Assembly (NCBI GenBank): GCA_960531495.1
Contig: OY482851.1
Span: 26,088,533 to 26,152,532 of the forward strand
Reading direction: 5' to 3'
From: Zeus faber
Taxonomy: Eukaryota; Chordata; Actinopteri; Zeiformes; Zeidae
Length of the DNA stretch: 64,000 nucleotides
Below are positions 13,943-26,190 of this stretch, in pieces. The notes under the pieces were generated by a model. That model worked only from the letters and a program-made list of their open reading frames with translations, was not told the origin of the DNA and searched no databases. Position numbers and translations under genes: made by a program. The stretch's first letter is position 1. Each line of letters starts with the position of its first letter.

Positions 13943-14027
13943 CTTCCTTCCAGGTCTGGATCTCTCCTTGGGTCGATGGACAAGTAGGGGCTGGGCTTTC
14001 TCTTTGATGGTAATCCCATAGTTTTTG
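13943..14027 (-). CDS. piwil2: piwil2 coding exon 12 (end of PAZ domain)
   Basis: This 85-nt exon reads [20 protein letters not shown] then KERSRPGRK. It matches the YYSKNYGI.VK..DQPLLIHRP.ER block at the end of PAZ. A clean acceptor (ggctgaacag) and donor (GGAAG|gtaaaa) give phase 2 in and phase 0 out. Confidence 0.95.
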
Positions 14028-14213
14028 CTGTTCAGCCATGTGGTACAAAAAAGTGAGAGTCCATGTATTGAAATATTATTAACCGAGAAACCACTATCAA
14101 ATTAAGAGCACCTCAAAAAGCTAACCGCAACAAGGATACCTCAGCTTAAAAGTGACAATCAGAAAAAACACATTTCAAAAAGGTCATGACAAAGTAGATC
14201 TTGTATAGCATTA

Positions 14214-14429
<216 letters not shown>

Positions 14430-14674
14430 TCAGATTTATGTCCTTGAGGGTTTTACAACATTTACAGATGGTCACTTAATTATTAAAATACTAACTTAAG
14501 CATCTGACAAATCCCTTGCGTGGAAATAAGCCTTCAAGCCTAACAACATATAGTGGTTACAGGAGAATACCGGAGCAATCTATTATGAAATGATCTTAAT
14601 TAACATACATGATCAGCACAAAGGATAGCACTAGTTGAACTTTGTATGACCTGCCCATGATATATTCCATGTTA

Positions 14675-15268
<594 letters not shown>

Positions 15269-16017
15269 CTTAAAAACCAAAAAGATAATGACTACTTTTT
15301 TTCAGGGTGGAGGGATATTATCATCATATATAGTCTTGAGGCTGACTTAAGATATAAATGTCTTAAAAGTGCATTTGAGCTTGAAGCTACCAAGATGTGG
15401 ACTCAGGGAATTATACGGTATTTTTCCTTTGTTTATAGAGTATTAGTCCCCTATTGACCTCTTTCTGCATCACTAAACTAGATCCATTAAAACATCTAAT
15501 ATTCTCCAGACATTTACAATACATTATTCATACTTAGATTTTGTAAACTTTGTCCTAAAAAGAATTATTTTTGAGAGGGCTCTATGCAAAGTTCACACAT
15601 TGTGCATATCTTAAACCAATATGGCTGGGCATGCTAAAAACCATTTCCCAAGATCCATCATATCAATGCATATAAGCATGTCTAAGGGGAAACCAGGAAT
15701 TTGAAGGAATTAGAAAACTATGCATGGGAAATTATACAGAATCTCAAAGTACAGGTAATGATTATTTTTAACAATAGCAGACCTGTCAACCTTTTTGAGT
15801 ACCACAATTGTGTAACAGGGAGTCTTTGTGGCATTTGAGTTACTGCAGCTAAATGACGCCATCGGTTATTCACACTGTAGCCGCCTCATAAATCAGGCTA
15901 ATCACATCATAAGTGACCTACAACAGCTAACTATATACAGTATACAACTTTGTCTCATTGGGGTATACCCCTTGAAATGCATCATCTCGTAAAGTTACCG
16001 AACATGTTTAACAACTA

Positions 16018-16145
16018 GAGATGTACGGATTGGAATTTTCTGGGCCAATTCAGATTCTGGATTTAACCTGCTGATTCCGATTTCCGATTTGCTGTATGTC
16101 AATGACAAATACATCCCGTGACCTGATCACGTGATAGCACAGCCG
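16018..16145. repeat. dispersed repeat, copy B
   Basis: Second copy of the unidentified repeat at 8,930-9,200. The best-conserved part is tgctgtatgtcaatgacaaa followed by tacatcccgtgacctgatca and cgtgatag. It lies in the piwil2 intron between exons 8 and 9. Confidence 0.6.
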
Positions 16146-16690
16146 CAACACAGCCGCACATACAGACTACCACTGCAATTTTCAGTGACCACAATGTGAG
16201 ATTGCTGATTTTGACACTGTTTATTATTGTTCATTATTCACTATGGACAATAATAGAACATGGAACAGTCTCTGAGTTCCAATAAAATGGGACTGTCACC
16301 AAGTTTCAGTATAATGCAACCTGTAACTGGACAACATACTGTATAACTTACATGGAAATGTCCAGTTCAAACTGCAAATGAAAGTCTCTTTCACTTTAAG
16401 TGCAAATCTAACTCTCTTTTATATTTATTTGGTACTTGCCACTCCAAAATAAATTGCAATCATTACAAAAAAATAAAAGGCTGACACTTCTCACTCTCGT
16501 TCACTGGAAGCCTCTTGCTCACCAAGCATTAAACCAACTGAATCAAATCGAACGCCTCGTTTTACTGAGTGACTTGTCAAGAACTGAGTCCCAAAAAAAT
16601 CATGAGCGGAGCTCCACTGTGACAGCGGTAGAAACAGTCTGCACAATGTTGGAATATTGTCAGGCGATAGATAAACCACACACACTGAGG

Positions 16691-16795
16691 AGAGGAGCCC
16701 TTGTCATGACCTGTTGTCCATCTGCTCCTGGGCTTATTCCAACTAACCCACTCTCTACAACCCCTGTGTGTCTACAACCCTGTCATCTGTCTCTC
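16691..16795 (+). mobile_element. partial LTR in inverted orientation
   Basis: This block is close to the reverse complement of 16,871-16,977 and corresponds to the aataaa-proximal half of the solo-LTR family at 56,814-57,121. With the neighbouring copy it forms an inverted repeat with arms of about 105 bp and a spacer of about 75 bp. Confidence 0.7.
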
Positions 16796-16820
16796 TTCCC
16801 CATCCCTGTTCAGGTTCCAG

Positions 16821-17121
16821 TGTGGCCTCCCACATGCTACCCAGGTGGCGTTTTCAGGGGCCTCCGGCGAAGAGACAGATGACAGGGTTGTTAACTCACC
16901 AGTTTATTGTAGAGAGTGGGCTAGTTGGAATAAGCCCACAAGCAGATGGACACGTGTCATGACAAGGGCTCCTCTCCTGAGCGTGTGTGGGGATGGGGGT
17001 TTTACCTGTTGCTGGTTAGACCAACCAACGAGCAACAGGTATGCAGCCACACTGATTCTGGGCCCCCAATTACAACCCAGGTCAGGTGTGGCTGCTTAAA
17101 CCACACCATCCGCACATCACA
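16821..17121 (-). mobile_element. solo LTR, copy 2
   Basis: About 301 bp similar to copies 1 and 3 of the family, starting TGTGG. Its far end lies only a few bases before the Tc1-like element at 17,126. An inverted partial copy lies immediately upstream. It is older or more diverged than copy 3, judged by visible differences. Confidence 0.65.
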
Positions 17122-17125
17122 CGTA

Positions 17126-18781
17126 CAGTTCATCCGGAAAGTATTCACACCACTTCATTTTCCCCACATTTTGTTATGTTACAGCCTTATTCCAAAAAAA
17201 GATTCAATACTTTTTTCCCCTCATCCATCTACACACAATACCCCATAATGACAAAGTGAAAACGTTTTTTTTTTTTTTGTTTTTTTTGCACATGTATTAA
17301 AAATAAAAAACAGAAAAATCGCATGTATATATGTATTTACACCCTTTACTCAGTACTTTGTTGAAGCACCTTTGGCAGTGATGACAGCCTCCAGTCTTCT
17401 CTGGAATGATGCTACAAGCTTGGCACACCTGTATTTGGGGCATTTCTCCCATTTTTCTCTGAAGATCCTCTCAAGCTCTGTCAGGTTAGATGGGGAGCGT
17501 CGCTGCACAGCTTTTTTCAGGTCTTTCCAGAGATGTTCAATATGGTTCAAGTCTGGGCTCTGGCTGGGCCACTCAAGGATTGTCCCGAAGCCTTGTCCTG
17601 AAGCGACTCCTTCGTTGTCTTGGCTGTGTGCTTGGGGTCGTTGTCCTGTTGGAAGGTAAACCTTTGCCCCCGTCTTGAGGTCTTGAGCACTCTGGAGCAG
17701 GCTTTCATCAAGGATCTCTCTGTACTTTGCTCCGTTCATCTTTCCCTCGATCCTGACTAGTCTCCCAGTTCCTGCCGCTGAAAAACATCCCCACAGCATG
17801 ATGCTGCCATCACCATGCTTCACCGTAGGGATGGTATTAGCCAGTTGATGAGGTGCCTGGTTTTCTCCAGATGTGACGCTTGGCATTCAGGCCAAAGAGT
17901 TCAATCTTGGTTTCATCAGACCAGAGAATCTTGTTTCTCATGGTCTGAGAGTCCTTTAGGTGCCTTCTGGCAAACTCCAAGCGGGCTGTCATGAGCCTTT
18001 ACTGAGTAGAGGCTTTCGTCTGGGCACTTTACCATAACGGCCTGATTGGTACAGTGCTGCAAAGATGGTTGTCCTTCTGGAAGGTTCTCCCATCTCTCCC
18101 ATCAAAGAGGAACGCTGGAGCTCTGTCAGAGTGAGCATCGGGTTCTTGGTCACCTCCCTGACCAAGGCCCTTCTCCCCTAATTGCTCAGTTTGGCTGGGG
18201 GGGCGGCCCACTCTAGGAAGAGTGCTGGTGGTTCCAAACTTCTTCCATTTTCATTTTCAAATTATGTGACTGACTGCTCTTTGGGACCTTCAATGCTGCA
18301 GAATTTTTTGGTACCCTTCCCCAAATCTGTGCCTCGATACAATCCTGTCTAGGAGGTCTACAGGCAATTCCTTTGACTTCATGGCTTGGTTTCTGCTCTG
18401 ACATGCACTGTCAACAGAGCGACCTTATAGAGAGGTGTGTGCCTTTCTAAATCATGTCCAATCAATTGAATTTACTACCGGTGGACTCCAATCAAGGTGT
18501 AGAAACATCTCCGGCATGATCAGTGGCAACAGGATGCACCAGAGCTCAATTTTGAGTGTCATAACAAAGGGTTTGAATACATATGTAGATGCAATATTTC
18601 AGTTGTTATTATTTTAATACATTTGCAAAAATTTCCAAAAAAACATTTTTGCTTTGTCATTATGGTGTTTGTGTGAAGATTGATGAGGAAGAAAAAAGGA
18701 ATTGAATCCATTTTGGAATAAGGCTGTACCATAACAAAATGTGGAAAATGTGAAGGGGTATGAATACTTTCCGATGCACTG
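17126..18781 (-). mobile_element. Tc1-like DNA transposon, full-length but inactive
   Basis: 1,656 bp flanked by TA on both sides, with terminal inverted repeats (cagttcatccggaaagtatt on the left; complement of ccgatgcactg with cggaaagtattcat on the right). The minus-strand transposase C-terminal half is readable at 17,350-17,886 (GSIMLWGCFSAAGTGRLVRI, ILEWPSQSPDLNHIEHLWKD). The PDLN.IEHLW glutamate block is intact. The segment that should hold the second aspartate (QQDNDPKHT in the family) is read out of frame, and the N-terminal half is broken. It is inserted in the piwil2 intron between exons 8 and 9. Confidence 0.92.
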
Positions 18782-18854
18782 TACTTTATTTACTTAGTAC
18801 TTACATACTTTAATATTATATTCCATTTCTGGAAACTCTGTTCTGTAAATTCTA

Positions 18855-19284
<430 letters not shown>

Positions 19285-19491
19285 TTACTTCTGACAACAG
19301 AATGGCACTAATTTTCAATAATCAGTATTGACATCCAAAATAGATGCACAGCGATTGTTGCAAAATAACTAGCAGAGGTATCAACAGTGCTCCTGCTGGG
19401 ATTTTTACACAGTTCTGCATCCGCCCCTGCTTTGCTCCTGTCAAAGGACAGTACAGGATACACTGCTTAAAATAATGTTTTGTCGTACTTA

Positions 19492-19623
<132 letters not shown>

Positions 19624-19682
19624 TTACAGAAAAACTCAACAGCCATCATAAAATAAGTGTGATCATGTCAATAAACAAAAGT

Positions 19683-20326
19683 TTAAAGGGGACCTATTAT
19701 GAAAAACTCACTTTTTCAGTGCTTTTGCACTTACCTTTTGGTCTCTGATGGGCTGACTAATAGGGTTGGGGGATATGTCAAAATGTTCTTACCGGCAAAC
19801 GTAAGAAAAAGGATGCTGTGGATAGACTGTAGGCTGCGGTGGGTTCATCCACTGTGCATTTCTCCAAACAAAACCAATAATTATAGTGTGTTTTAATTGT
19901 AGATGTATTTTTTATTTTCCGACGCTTACATGAAATAAAAAATCCCTGCATACGGTGTCCCGGTGCGGTGTCTGTGTCCCCCACAAGCTTGAAGCACGGC
20001 AACGAAAGTGGAAACAACCTTTTAAATTAGGCCTTGTTGATCTAATGTGACTGAAGATTCAGCAACTGGATTGCTTATTTTAAAACAGTGAAATTTTACG
20101 GACTAAATACAATAGAACGCCAAATCAAGCTCAAACCCCATTGGCTCACAGAACTAAGGCCTCAGAAGGCGGCGCCACACACTAAAAAGACCATCCTGGA
20201 ACAGGATGTGTGTAAAAGCATGTTAGAAATGATCCGAGTGGTATTTTCAGCAAAAAAAAACATGTTTTGGGGACCTCAGAGACCTATATTAACTTGTTGA
20301 AAGGGAGCATAATAGGTACCCTTTAA
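19683..20326. mobile_element. TTAA-flanked MITE, copy A
   Basis: A 644-bp block with TTAA at both ends and inverted termini (aaaggggacctattatg and the complement of cataataggtaccctt). It carries no coding capacity. TTAA targets are typical of piggyBac-type elements, so a piggyBac-derived MITE is likely. Fragments of the same family occur at 33,890-34,004 and 49,046-49,191. Confidence 0.75.
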
Positions 20327-20794
20327 GAACTTCCGAATTAGAGCGGTCACAATTATTACATAATCACCTGATCAGTTATTTGAGCTGACCGCAACCATTT
20401 TGTAAAATAGTTACTTTCTACAATCTTGTTGCCATCCACATTTCAGGGGAATCTTAAGCCAATGTTAGAAATGTTCTAACAATTACAATTGGCTGTGTTT
20501 CAGTTTGGTTGAGGAAATAACACATTTTAATGTTCCAATGTCAAGAAATGTATTTTCTTTGTAAGATGGATGTGTATTATTACACCATCATAGGATTATA
20601 CTTTAATAGTGGCATACAATTACCAAGGATAATTGTTTGTATGACAATCGTCAACTCAAATTTCATGATTGTGACAGCCCTATTCAGAAGCACAGCTAGG
20701 AGTTTGGTAATATTCATACTCATACTACATGCAAACAAGTAAATTCCACAATACAATCAATTCACATGTAAAAGACAATTTATGGTCAAGTTAC

Positions 20795-20885
20795 CCTGGT
20801 GCCTCCATTTTCAGATTTCTTTTAGTTGAAAAGCTATCAGGAGGAACTGAAGGTCCTTGGGGAGGGGCCAGAGGGTGCTTGGTTC
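20795..20885 (-). CDS. piwil2: piwil2 coding exon 5
   Basis: This 91-nt exon reads TKHPLAPPQGPSVPPDSFST then KRNLKMEAPG. The acceptor is aaatgctaag and the donor is CCAGG|gtaact. It is the end of the proline-rich linker just before the N domain. It is phase-consistent (1 in, 2 out). A whole Tc1-like element (21,119-22,647) sits in the intron between this exon and exon 4. Confidence 0.83.
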
Positions 20886-21118
20886 CTTAGCATTTTTCAG
20901 ATTAAAAGAAACACAATAATGTCCGAATGAAGTTTATCCCACTCAACTATTGTTTATGATAATAGGAAGTATATCAGACGAAAAGATACAATTTGAAATA
21001 TAAGTGTGAGGAGTTTAAGAATAAGGACCTGAATTCCATACATCAGGAGGATAGGACTTCAATCATTATTTTAAAGGCATCAAAATTTTTGTTCACTAAA
21101 TTCCACTAAATACAATTA

Positions 21119-22647
21119 CATTGCGTTCCAAATTATTATGCAAATTATATTTTTCTCAGATTTTCCTTTATAGTCGATGCAAATGACAGTATAATTTTCA
21201 AGTCATCAACCCTTAGGGTATAATTTGAAAGTTATTGAACAAACCTCCCAATGATTACAGTATTTTTTTCAAAAATAAAAAACTAAAAACGCACTGTTCC
21301 AAATTATAATGCACAACAGCATTTCAAAACATTTTATAGGCTGTAAAGAACTGAAAATGGTCATTTGTTGAATTTGCAGCATTAAGAGGTCATATTTACT
21401 GAAATCAAAAGCTATTTCAGTCCAAAACATCTTAACAGGCCAAGTTACATGTTAACATAGGATCCTTCTTTGATATCACCTTCACAATTCTTGCATCCAT
21501 TGAACTTGAGAGTTTTTGGAGGATGTCAGAATAGCCTCCCAGAGCTGCTGTTTTGGTGTGAACTGCCTCCCACCTTCATAGATCTTTTGCTTGAGGATGC
21601 TCCAAAGGTTCTCAATAGGGTTGAGGTCAGGGGAGGATGGGGGCCACACCATGTGTTTCTCTCCTTTAATGCCCATAGCAGCCAACGACACAGAGGTATT
21701 CTTTGCAGCATGAGATGGTGCATTGTCATGCATGAAGATGATTTTGCTACAGAAGGCACGGTTCTTCTTTTTGTACCATGGAAGAAAGTGGTCAGTCAGA
21801 AACTCTATATACTTTGCCGAGGTCATTTTCACACTTTCAGGGACCCTAAAGGGGCCTACCAGCTCTCTCCCTGTGATTCCGGCCCTAAACATGACTCCTT
21901 GCTGACGTCCCAGCCTTGTTGGGACATGGTGGCCATCCACCAACCATCCACTACTCCATCCATCTGGACCATCCAGGGTTGCACGGCACTCATCAGTAAA
22001 CAAGACTGTTTGAAAATTAGTCTATGTATTTCTGGACCCACTGCAACCTTTTCTGCTTGTGAGCATTGGTTAGGGGTGGCCCAATAGTAGGTTTATGCAC
22101 AACTGCAAGCCTCTGGAGGATCCTACACCTTGAGGTTTGTGGGACTCCAGAGGCACCAGCAGCTTCAAATACCTGTTTGCTGCTTTGTAAGGGCATTTTA
22201 GCAGCTGCTCTCTTATTCCGATTAATTTGTCTGGCAGAAACCTTCCTCATTATGCCTTTATCTGCATAAACCCATCTGTGCTCTGAATCAGCCACAAATG
22301 TCTTCTCAGTACCATGATCATGTTGAAGTTTTCGTGAAATATCTAATGTTTTCATACCTTGTCCAACGCATTGCACTATTTGAGGCTTTTCAACAGCAGA
22401 GAGATCCTTTTTCTTTCCCATATTGCTTGAAACCTGTGGCCTGCTTAATAATGTGGAACGTCCTTCTTAAGTAGTTTTCCTTTAATTGGGCTCACCTGGC
22501 AAACTAATTATCGGAGGTGTCTGAGATTGATTTCAGTGATCCAAAGAGCCCTGAGACACAATACCATCCATGAGTTTAATTGAAAAACAAAGAATTAAAT
22601 GTTTATGACACTTAAATCCAATTTGCATAATAATTTGGAACGCTGTG
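21119..22647 (-). mobile_element. Tc1/mariner transposon with DD37E spacing
   Basis: 1,529 bp flanked by TA, with inverted termini (gcgttccaaattattatgca on both ends). The transposase is read on the minus strand in two frames. 22,421-22,017 starts MGKKKDLSAVEKPQIVQCVG, an HTH-containing N-terminus. 22,003-21,482 has FTDECRATLDGPDG, then MHDNAPSHAAKNTSV and WPPSSPDLNPIENLW. There are 37 residues between the aspartate of HDN and the glutamate of IENLW. A frame change between KYID and the FQTVLFTDE block separates the halves, so it is not functional as read. It lies in the intron between piwil2 exons 4 and 5. Confidence 0.92.
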
Positions 22648-22787
22648 TAAAAACAGAACAGCCCTACGTTTGCCTTTTCTTACATGACTATAGTATGTGA
22701 TCACTCGCGGTTTGCAAATGTTATGTGTTGTTTATTTTCCATACGGTGCTGAAGTTCTGGACATAATTCCGTTAATCTTTCCCATAC

Positions 22788-22957
22788 TTGCGTGTGGACT
22801 GTGAGGAGTTGGAGGCAGCAGAGGGGAGGCAGCAGATTGGAGGGGGCCTGGAGGCAAAGAGGGAGCCACAGCAGGTCCTCTCCCAAATTGCAGGAATGGC
22901 AGCACAGAACTTCCAACTTTCATCACGGTTTGTGAGGGCAGCTCTCGGCCAAGGAAG
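22788..22957 (-). CDS. piwil2: piwil2 coding exon 4
   Basis: This 170-nt exon reads FLGRELPSQTVMKVGSSVLP, a GRG-containing stretch and a proline-rich tail (PHSPHAS). The acceptor is gacttgttgcag and the donor is CGCAA|gtatgg. It belongs to the low-complexity linker between the RG-rich N-terminus and the N domain. It is phase-consistent on both sides (2 in, 1 out). Confidence 0.82.
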
Positions 22958-23238
22958 CTGCAACAAGTCAATCACATTTGGGCACAAGTGTCAATACAAT
23001 TATTATATATAATTTGCATCTTATATTTATAATTTCACTTTTGTTAAAAATAAATCTTGCCATGGAACTATTTGTTTTTAGTTTGTACACTGCCAGCTTT
23101 TCCAAATACATTTGAAAATGATTCAAGATTATTTTTCTGCACGTAAAGAAACCCAACCCACTACAGTCTATAGAACAGGCCTATTACAAAGGCAAACAAG
23201 CAAATAAAGCCATGTGATGATGTAAAACTTTCTCCTAC

Positions 23239-23338
23239 CTGCTGCCTCTGCCCTTTATCTCCTCTGGTTGATCCTTGCTCCCTGGGCTAATGACCAAATC
23301 ACTGACCGGGGCCGTCAAGTTTCCAGCTGCTCCTCTTT
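23239..23338 (-). CDS. piwil2: piwil2 coding exon 3
   Basis: This 100-nt exon reads RGAAGNLTAPVSDLVISPG and then SKDQPEEIKGRGS. It has a clean acceptor (tttcttatag) and donor (AGCAG|gtagga). It enters in phase 1 and leaves in phase 2, which fits both neighbours. The sequence is poorly conserved but ends in another GRG motif, as in the disordered N-terminus of PIWIL2 orthologues. The call depends mainly on phase and splice-site agreement. Confidence 0.78.
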
Positions 23339-23981
23339 CTATAAGAAATACACTTTACCAATGGTCCAACAGTCCATGCACATACTACGTACAACCTACA
23401 GTGCCATTTCACAGGCTGGGTATTGACTTCAAATCAGTTTGCACATCAGTGGTTCTCCACCCCAGTCCTTGGGACTCCAACAACAAAGGCGTAGCGCGGC
23501 ATCCCGGGGGGGGGGGGGCAATTGGGGCACATTGTGCGCCTTTATCTCCCTCTCTGACGGTACCGACACCAGCGTTTGGGTTTGAGATGTAGGTTATTTT
23601 ATGTCTCCTTATGGAACGAAACAAATGCGTATGGAACGGAACCATGCGTAATGGGGACACTATCTGTGTGACTCTCCCCGATCACACTCTCCATGCATTG
23701 TGCACAGAAAATAATGTTAACCAGTCCAGGAGGCTTGTCCCTTCCCACTGTTCCTTGTTGTTTTATTTGGAGGAACGGGGCATGGCGATAGGATTGCGCA
23801 GACGATTCACACATCTAAAAACATATTTATGTTTCCCCTCATTGAAATGTTATCCCTGTGCATTTTGTAAGCTTCTGTTTTATACTGTTATTGTAATGCA
23901 CACCGATTGACAAAAAAAAAAAAAGTCTGCTCGACTTGAAGAATGTCATCCATGGGGTTCGGAGTGATGATTTGACTTGTT

Positions 23982-24015
23982 CACACACACACACACACAC
24001 ACCCCCCCCCCCCCC
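23982..24015. repeat. (CA)n then C-run microsatellite
   Basis: About ten CA units followed by about fourteen C residues, directly outside the left end of the Tc1-like element at 24,016. Confidence 0.9.
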
Positions 24016-25480
24016 TTTCGGGTGAAATTTCAGGATGAACCTAAAATGCACTATAATCTTTACAGGTGAACTTAATTTGACCTTCTCTAAACTTTTGAAT
24101 GCACATGTCCAACTGTTCCATGTTTCAGTACTTTTTGCACAACTTGCTGTTCTCTAACAAGGAGCTGAACGGCAAAATTCACAACAGGTGTTTGATCCAT
24201 GAATCGACCAATACATTTCATGGTTCAATTAGAATTGTTATTTAAACAGTCCTCTTCATCATGCTGTTCACATTTTGACATCATGAGACCAAGACGACAC
24301 CTAACAACTGATCAACAGTACCTCGCCATTGCGAGGCTTCAAACAGGATGTTCTCAGAGGGAAGTGGCCACTGAGCTTAGAGTGTCAGAGTGTCATCAGC
24401 AGGTTGCAACAGAGATACAGAGACTGGAAGAGTCACAGAAAGACATAGAAGTGGACGTCCTTTGGCCACATCCCACAATGTTGAGCGCTGCATTGTGAAC
24501 AGTGCCCTGCGGAACCGGATGATGAATGCCACTCAACTCCAGGCACATTTAAGGGAGGTGAGAGGCACCCAAGTGCCACGTCAGACCATTCAAAACCGTT
24601 GACATCAGCGTGGTCTGCGTGCTAGACGACCTGCAAGGTACCTGACCACACCACCAGGCACAGGCATCATCGTCTTGCACGGGCCAGGGAGCATTTACGC
24701 TGGACGAGGGACCAGTGGCCTCAGTGCTGTTCTCTGATGAAAGTCGATTCACGTTGAGCAGAAATGATGGCCGCCAACGATGTTGGAGACATCAAGGAGA
24801 GCGCTATGCATCAGCCACTGTTGTCACCAGACGAGCCTTTGGTGGTGTTACAGTGTGGGCAGGTGTGTCTAGTCAATACAGAACTGCCCTACACTTAGAA
24901 TGGTACAGTGACAAGCCCATACTACCTGAATAACATCATTAATCCAGTCATTGTGCCCCTGCATGACAACACAGGCCTCATTTCATCTTCATGGACGACA
25001 ATGCTCCAGCTCATGGAGGTCGCATCATTAGGGAACGGCTGCTGGAGACTGGGGTACCTCAAATGGAGTGGCCTGCACTTTCTCCAGACCTGAATCCCAC
25101 AGAAAACCTATGGGATCAGCTGAGTCGCCATGTAGAGGCTCGTAACTCTGTACCCAGGAACCTCAATGACCTGAGGGCCGCCCTTCAAGAAGAGCGGGGT
25201 GCCATGCCTCAGCAGACAATAAGTCGACTTGTGAACAGCATGAGGCGTCGCTGTCAAGCTGTAATTGATGCTCAAGGGCACATGACAAATTATTGAGACA
25301 TTGATATTTTATGTTGTGGTATATCCACCACTGTTGTTGGCTTTTGTTTCAATAAATTGTTTGAGATGAGGAAATCACCATTGCATGCTTCTACCTAAAT
25401 GCCCTACTTTCATGATATAATATCACTAGCGTGAACTTTACATTTTCCATAAATTTCACCTGAAAGCCAAATATCCCAAA

Positions 25481-25490
<10 letters not shown>
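24016..25490 (+). mobile_element. Tc1-like transposon with DD34E spacing, inactive
   Basis: The transposase can be followed from MRPRRHLTTDQQYLAIARLQ (24,283) through [50 protein letters not shown] and MDDNAPAHGGRIIRERL to SPDLNPTENLWDQLSRHVEA and a stop after QGHMTNY (25,296). Thirty-four residues separate the MDDN aspartate from the TENLW glutamate. All three catalytic residues are present, but the frame changes several times. The ends carry a short inverted repeat (ggtgaaattt). A (CA)n tract outside the left end and a (TG)n tract outside the right end mirror each other. It lies in piwil2 intron 2. Confidence 0.9.

Positions 25491-25540
<50 letters not shown>
25491..25540. repeat. (TG)n-(TA)n microsatellite
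   Basis: About nineteen TG units followed by a short TA run, directly outside the right end of the Tc1-like element. It is the mirror image of the CA tract on the left side. Confidence 0.9.
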
Positions 25541-25541
<1 letters not shown>

Positions 25542-26190
25542 TGTCAAGTGATTAAAATATCGAATCGTGATTAAAGGCATTATTGTCCATAGTTAATCGT
25601 GATTAATTGCAAATTAACCACACTTTTTGTTTGGTTCAAAATATACCTTAGTACATTTTGAGTTATGAATTCATTGGTCTGTAAAAAGTGTATATCTGCT
25701 AATCTAAATTGATAATTCTATGATTTGAATCTAATGGTGTACTGTGTCAGTGTGGTATATATGTATCAATTCCTATTGAGCCAGCATTAGCCTACATTTG
25801 TAAGTGTAGCTTTAGAGGTGGAGGCACCACGTGAGATACATTTTATGTTGTTTATCTCACACAGATACATACAGATACGCTGCCTGACTACCAGTGGGTT
25901 ACAAATGGAGGCACAGCTGGGATGCTTTGGAGACCGGAAGTAGATAACAGGACTGTGTGTGAAAGACAGAAAAGTAGACTTTATATTCAGATGTTATTTT
26001 CAAAACCAAACAATTATGCTGGGAGGACTTTGTAATAAATAGACATATGCGATGCATAAGCAGCCATATAGTGGAAAACAGACTTTAAACCAAAGATTAT
26101 TTCAAGACTAGATAGTTTGTCAATAAAATTCAAGATTTAAATCTGAACAAGATTTAAGACTGAAAGGGTCATACAGTCGAGCAGATTGGA
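25541..26190. other. non-coding, with a fragment of an unclassified fish repeat
   Basis: 25,545-25,640 contains aatcgtgattaa motifs (regattaa-type palindromic sequence seen in dispersed fish repeats). The rest, up to the LTR-element fossil, shows no exon or recognisable element. A 5' LTR for the following fossil was looked for here but not identified. Confidence 0.35.
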
